A stretch of 64,000 nucleotides of DNA. Source: Hymenobacter terrenus. GTDB taxonomy: Bacteria > Bacteroidota > Bacteroidia > Cytophagales > Hymenobacteraceae. The translations under genes were made by a program, and so were the position numbers. The stretch covers positions 83,241 through 147,240 of the forward strand of contig NZ_LATM01000001.1 in the NCBI RefSeq assembly GCF_000972495.1. Reading direction: 5' to 3'. Of this stretch, positions 61,549 through 64,000 are shown piece after piece. Positions within the stretch are counted from its first letter, which is position 1; every line of letters begins with the position of its first letter. The notes under the pieces are model-generated. The model did not search any database, was not told the origin of the DNA, and saw only the letters and a list, made by a program, of their open reading frames with translations.

Positions 61549-62451
61549 ATGAATCATAACCTCTCCGTAACCCTCATCGACGGCAAGCAGACCGCCGAAG
61601 ACATCAAAGTAGAAATTGCCGCCGAAGTAGCTATCATACGTGCCGCCGGCCGCAAAGTGCCCCACTTGGCCGCCGTTCTCGTAGGCCACGACGGTGGCTC
61701 CGAAACTTATGTGCGCAACAAGGTGCTGGCCTGCGAGCGGGTCGGCTTTCAGTCCACACTGTTGCGCTACGAGGACGACATCACCGAAGCAGAATTGCTG
61801 GTTAAAGTGGATGAGCTAAACCACGACCCCGAGATTGATGGGTTCATCGTGCAGCTGCCGCTGCCGGCTCACATCAACCCCGACAAGGTCATTGAGGCCA
61901 TCCGGCCTGAGAAGGACGTGGACGGTTTTCACCCCATGAATCTTGGCCGGATGGTGGCCGGCCTGCCGGCCCTGCTGCCCGCCACGCCGTCGGGAATCGT
62001 AGAATTGCTCAGCCGCCAAGGCATCAAAACCAGCGGCAAGCACTGCGTGGTAATTGGTCGTTCCAACATCGTGGGTACGCCCGTTAGCATCTTGCTGGCT
62101 AAGAATTTGGAGACGGCGAATTGCACGGTTACTTTATGCCATTCGCGTACGCAAAATCTGGCTGAAATCTGTCGCACCGCCGATATTATCGTGGCTGCCA
62201 TTGGCCGGCCCGAATTTGTGACGGCCGACATGGTCCGCCCTGGCGCCGTGGTAATTGACGTGGGCACTACCCGCGTAGCCGATACTACCAAAAAGAGCGG
62301 CTTTTCATTGAAGGGTGACGTGAATTTTGCCGAAGTAGCCCCGCTGGCTTCGGCCATTACGCCCGTACCCGGCGGAGTAGGTCCCATGACTATTGCAATG
62401 CTCTTGCTAAATACGTTGCGCGCGGCCAAGGGAGAAGTCTACTCTCGTTAG
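61549..62451 (+). CDS. folD: Methylenetetrahydrofolate dehydrogenase/cyclohydrolase
   Basis: FolD catalyses the NADP-dependent dehydrogenase and cyclohydrolase steps linking 5,10-methylene- and 10-formyl-THF. The 300-residue product has Y54-x3-K58 in [19 protein letters not shown] (about 96), [11 protein letters not shown] for cofactor binding (about 170) and [10 protein letters not shown] (about 272). No break, normal length. It precedes queE by 124 bp. Confidence 0.96.
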   Translation: MNHNLSVTLIDGKQTAEDIKVEIAAEVAIIRAAGRKVPHLAAVLVGHDGGSETYVRNKVLACERVGFQSTLLRYEDDITEAELLVKVDELNHDPEIDGFIVQLPLPAHINPDKVIEAIRPEKDVDGFHPMNLGRMVAGLPALLPATPSGIVELLSRQGIKTSGKHCVVIGRSNIVGTPVSILLAKNLETANCTVTLCHSRTQNLAEICRTADIIVAAIGRPEFVTADMVRPGAVVIDVGTTRVADTTKKSGFSLKGDVNFAEVAPLASAITPVPGGVGPMTIAMLLLNTLRAAKGEVYSR

Positions 62452-62575
62452 GCGGGCTGGTTTTAGTAATATTTGGTTATTATAGCACTGGGCCGTACTT
62501 TTAAAGTCAGGCATTGGAACGGTGTGTCTTATTGCCTGCGTTCAGGTTGCTCCGCTTCCAGACGCTTCTTTTGTA

Positions 62576-63244
62576 ATGATACCAGTGAGTTTATTTTCCT
62601 CCGAAATAATTGTACCTTCCGGTGCTGCCGCTGCACCCGAGCGCGGCGTCCTGCTGCCCGTGATGGAGCAGTTTTACACCATTCAAGGCGAAGGCTATAA
62701 CACGGGCCGAGCCGCGTACTTTATCCGGCTGGGTGGCTGCGACGTGGGCTGCCATTGGTGCGACGTGAAAGAGTCGTGGGACGCAGATGCCCACCCCCGT
62801 CAGTCGGTTGCGCAGTTGGTGGAGGCCGTGCTCGCGCACCCGGGCCGGGACGTGGTTGTTACTGGCGGGGAGCCGCTGATGCACGAACTGGGCTCGCTCA
62901 CGGCAGCTCTCCAAGCCGCGGGCTGCCGCACTTGGCTCGAAACGTCGGGGGCACATCCGCTGTCGGGAACCTGGGACTGGATTTGCTTGTCGCCAAAAAA
63001 ATTCAAGGCTCCGTTGCCCGAAGTGCTGGCTGCCGCTCACGAGCTGAAGGTTGTCGTTTTTAATGGCCATGACTTTGCGTGGGCCGAAGAGCACGCGGCG
63101 CTCGTGCCATCTACCACGCGCTTGTACTTGCAGCCCGAGTGGAGTCGTGCGGCTCGCATGACGCCCGAGTTGGTTGAGTACGTGAAGCAGCACCCGCGCT
63201 GGCAGGTTTCGCTTCAGACCCATAAATACCTTGATATACCGTAG
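62576..63244 (+). CDS. queE: 7-carboxy-7-deazaguanine synthase (radical SAM)
   Basis: QueE makes the deazapurine ring of queuosine/archaeosine precursors from 6-carboxytetrahydropterin. The 222-residue protein has MEQFYTIQGEGYNTG (substrate loop, about 30-44), the radical-SAM cluster C55-x3-C59-x2-C62 in GGCDVGCHWCDVKE, and VTGGEPLMH (about 99). The start is uncertain: ATG 62576 or another codon before LLPVMEQ; ATG 62663 would remove conserved residues. Other queuosine genes are not in the window. Confidence 0.93.
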   Translation: MIPVSLFSSEIIVPSGAAAAPERGVLLPVMEQFYTIQGEGYNTGRAAYFIRLGGCDVGCHWCDVKESWDADAHPRQSVAQLVEAVLAHPGRDVVVTGGEPLMHELGSLTAALQAAGCRTWLETSGAHPLSGTWDWICLSPKKFKAPLPEVLAAAHELKVVVFNGHDFAWAEEHAALVPSTTRLYLQPEWSRAARMTPELVEYVKQHPRWQVSLQTHKYLDIP

Positions 63245-63252
63245 CTTATCCT

Positions 63253-64000
63253 ATGCATCGTATTTCTGTGTTGGGGGCCCTGCGCCTCGGAATGCTGTGT
63301 CTGCTATGGCTGACTTCAGCGGAAGCGGCCTGGAGCCAGCTCCCCGTCCGGGTACCAACTCCTACCAACACCAAGGCCCGCAGTCTGCTGGAAAAAGCGC
63401 AACAGCAAACCAAGGAGCGGGACTTTATCAAGGCCATTGAAACCCTGAATCAGCTGAACGAAAAGTTTCCCTCCTTTGGTGAGGCTTTTTTGATGAAGGG
63501 CTCCCTGCTGAAGGCTATTGGTGATAACCGTGGCACGCTCGCGGCCTACCGCGAAGGCTTGGCTAAAGTCTCGCCCGACCCATCTCATTCCTCAGAATAC
63601 CAGTTGCTGGGCGATTTGGCGCTGAGCTACGGCGATTACCAAACGGCGCTCACGGCCTATCAGCAACTGCTGAAAGTAGCGCCCAAAACCCAGCGCAACC
63701 TGGCCAAGTCGCAGCGCCAGCTGCTTACTTGCGAGTTCGCGCTGGAGGCCATGAAGCACCCCATGGGCGAGGCTCCCGTACCGCTGCCCGCGCCGCTGAA
63801 TAGCTTTAAGTTTCAGTATTTTCCGGCGCTCACGGCGGACAATCGGTTTCTGCTGTTCACGGGGCGGCCAGCGGCCAGCAGCGGCGAAGACCTGTATATT
63901 AGTCGGCAGAACAAAGACGGCTCATTGGGTGTTCCCGTACCCATTTCGCCAGCCATCAACTCCAGCTACAACGAAGGTGCGGGTTCGATTTCGGGTGATG
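63253..64000 (+). CDS. PorE-like TPR/beta-propeller/OmpA protein, 5' part
   Basis: The frame starts at ATG 63253, 8 bp after queE, and is still open at the window edge after about 249 codons. It has a signal peptide (LRLGMLCLLWLTSAEAAWSQ), TPR helices (KARSLLEKAQQQTKERDFIK; EYQLLGDLALSYGDYQTALT) and the start of a PD40-type propeller (FQYFPALTADNRFLLFTGRP; GEDLYISRQNKDGSLG). This order matches PorE-like proteins that end in an OmpA domain and anchor the T9SS trans-envelope complex, but the OmpA end lies outside. Confidence 0.8.
   Translation, partial: MHRISVLGALRLGMLCLLWLTSAEAAWSQLPVRVPTPTNTKARSLLEKAQQQTKERDFIKAIETLNQLNEKFPSFGEAFLMKGSLLKAIGDNRGTLAAYREGLAKVSPDPSHSSEYQLLGDLALSYGDYQTALTAYQQLLKVAPKTQRNLAKSQRQLLTCEFALEAMKHPMGEAPVPLPAPLNSFKFQYFPALTADNRFLLFTGRPAASSGEDLYISRQNKDGSLGVPVPISPAINSSYNEGAGSISGD

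Overview
The window looks like chromosome of a GC-rich Bacteroidota in the Hymenobacter / Cytophagales range. Reasons: a plant/Bacteroidota-type long IspG (663 residues), Por (type IX) secretion sorting domains of both kinds, fused isobutyryl-CoA mutase IcmF, DUF3570/DUF4266/DUF2147/DUF5684/DUF6438 families, a PorE-like TPR/OmpA protein, and promoters whose -7 box reads TAnnTTTG or TACCTTCG. No rRNA, tRNA, CRISPR array, integrase or complete insertion sequence was found.

Layout. 0.1-6 kb: two periplasmic thioredoxin-fold proteins, ispG (isoprenoid synthesis), small unknowns, a PhyH oxygenase and an MmcQ/YjbR protein. 6-16.6 kb: a secreted M14 peptidase, a polysaccharide deacetylase lipoprotein, dapA, a prolyl-hydroxylase-like gene broken by an in-frame TAG, a LutA-like Fe-S protein next to HMG-CoA lyase, an M23 peptidase and a heme-copper oxidase subunit III. 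16.6-21.3 kb: a divergent pair of T9SS cargo genes (type B adhesin-like protein and type A M1 aminopeptidase). 21.4-28 kb: an AraC regulator with a frameshifted NmrA-like gene, DUF2147, NlpC/P60, M61 peptidase, DoxX. 28-31 kb: a tight four-gene operon thioredoxin - apbE - DUF4266 lipoprotein - DUF3570 protein, conserved but of unknown purpose. 31.4-38.5 kb: an HTH protein behind a perfect 34-bp inverted repeat, an orphan T6SS tube-like TssD, kup, FKBP isomerase and a pseudouridine synthase. 38.9-47.5 kb: mixed accessory genes (SUKH-like, deacetylase, OmpA, EamA, NAGPA-like, HxlR/DoxX pair, DUF6438, astacin).

47.5-54.1 kb is an accessory island downstream of icmF. It contains three truncated copies of the icmF 3' end, all in icmF's orientation, separating modules with an erythromycin-esterase gene, a PD-(D/E)XK-like gene, an Rpn-type transposase-family nuclease and a DUF6000 gene. 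It also holds a 10 x 21-bp indel-free repeat array and a gene split by a TAG codon. 54.2-64 kb returns to core genes: icmF, a membrane protein, lepA, DUF5684, folD, queE and the start of a PorE-like outer-membrane protein.

Working together: HMG-CoA lyase, the LutA-like protein and IcmF fit branched-chain amino acid and organic-acid catabolism. The many exported peptidases (M14, M1, M61, M12, M23, C40) and two deacetylases fit a surface-active scavenger. Short palindromic repeats, including a GTAGCGCG family with four copies and a GCTCAGCA family with two, decorate intergenic DNA.
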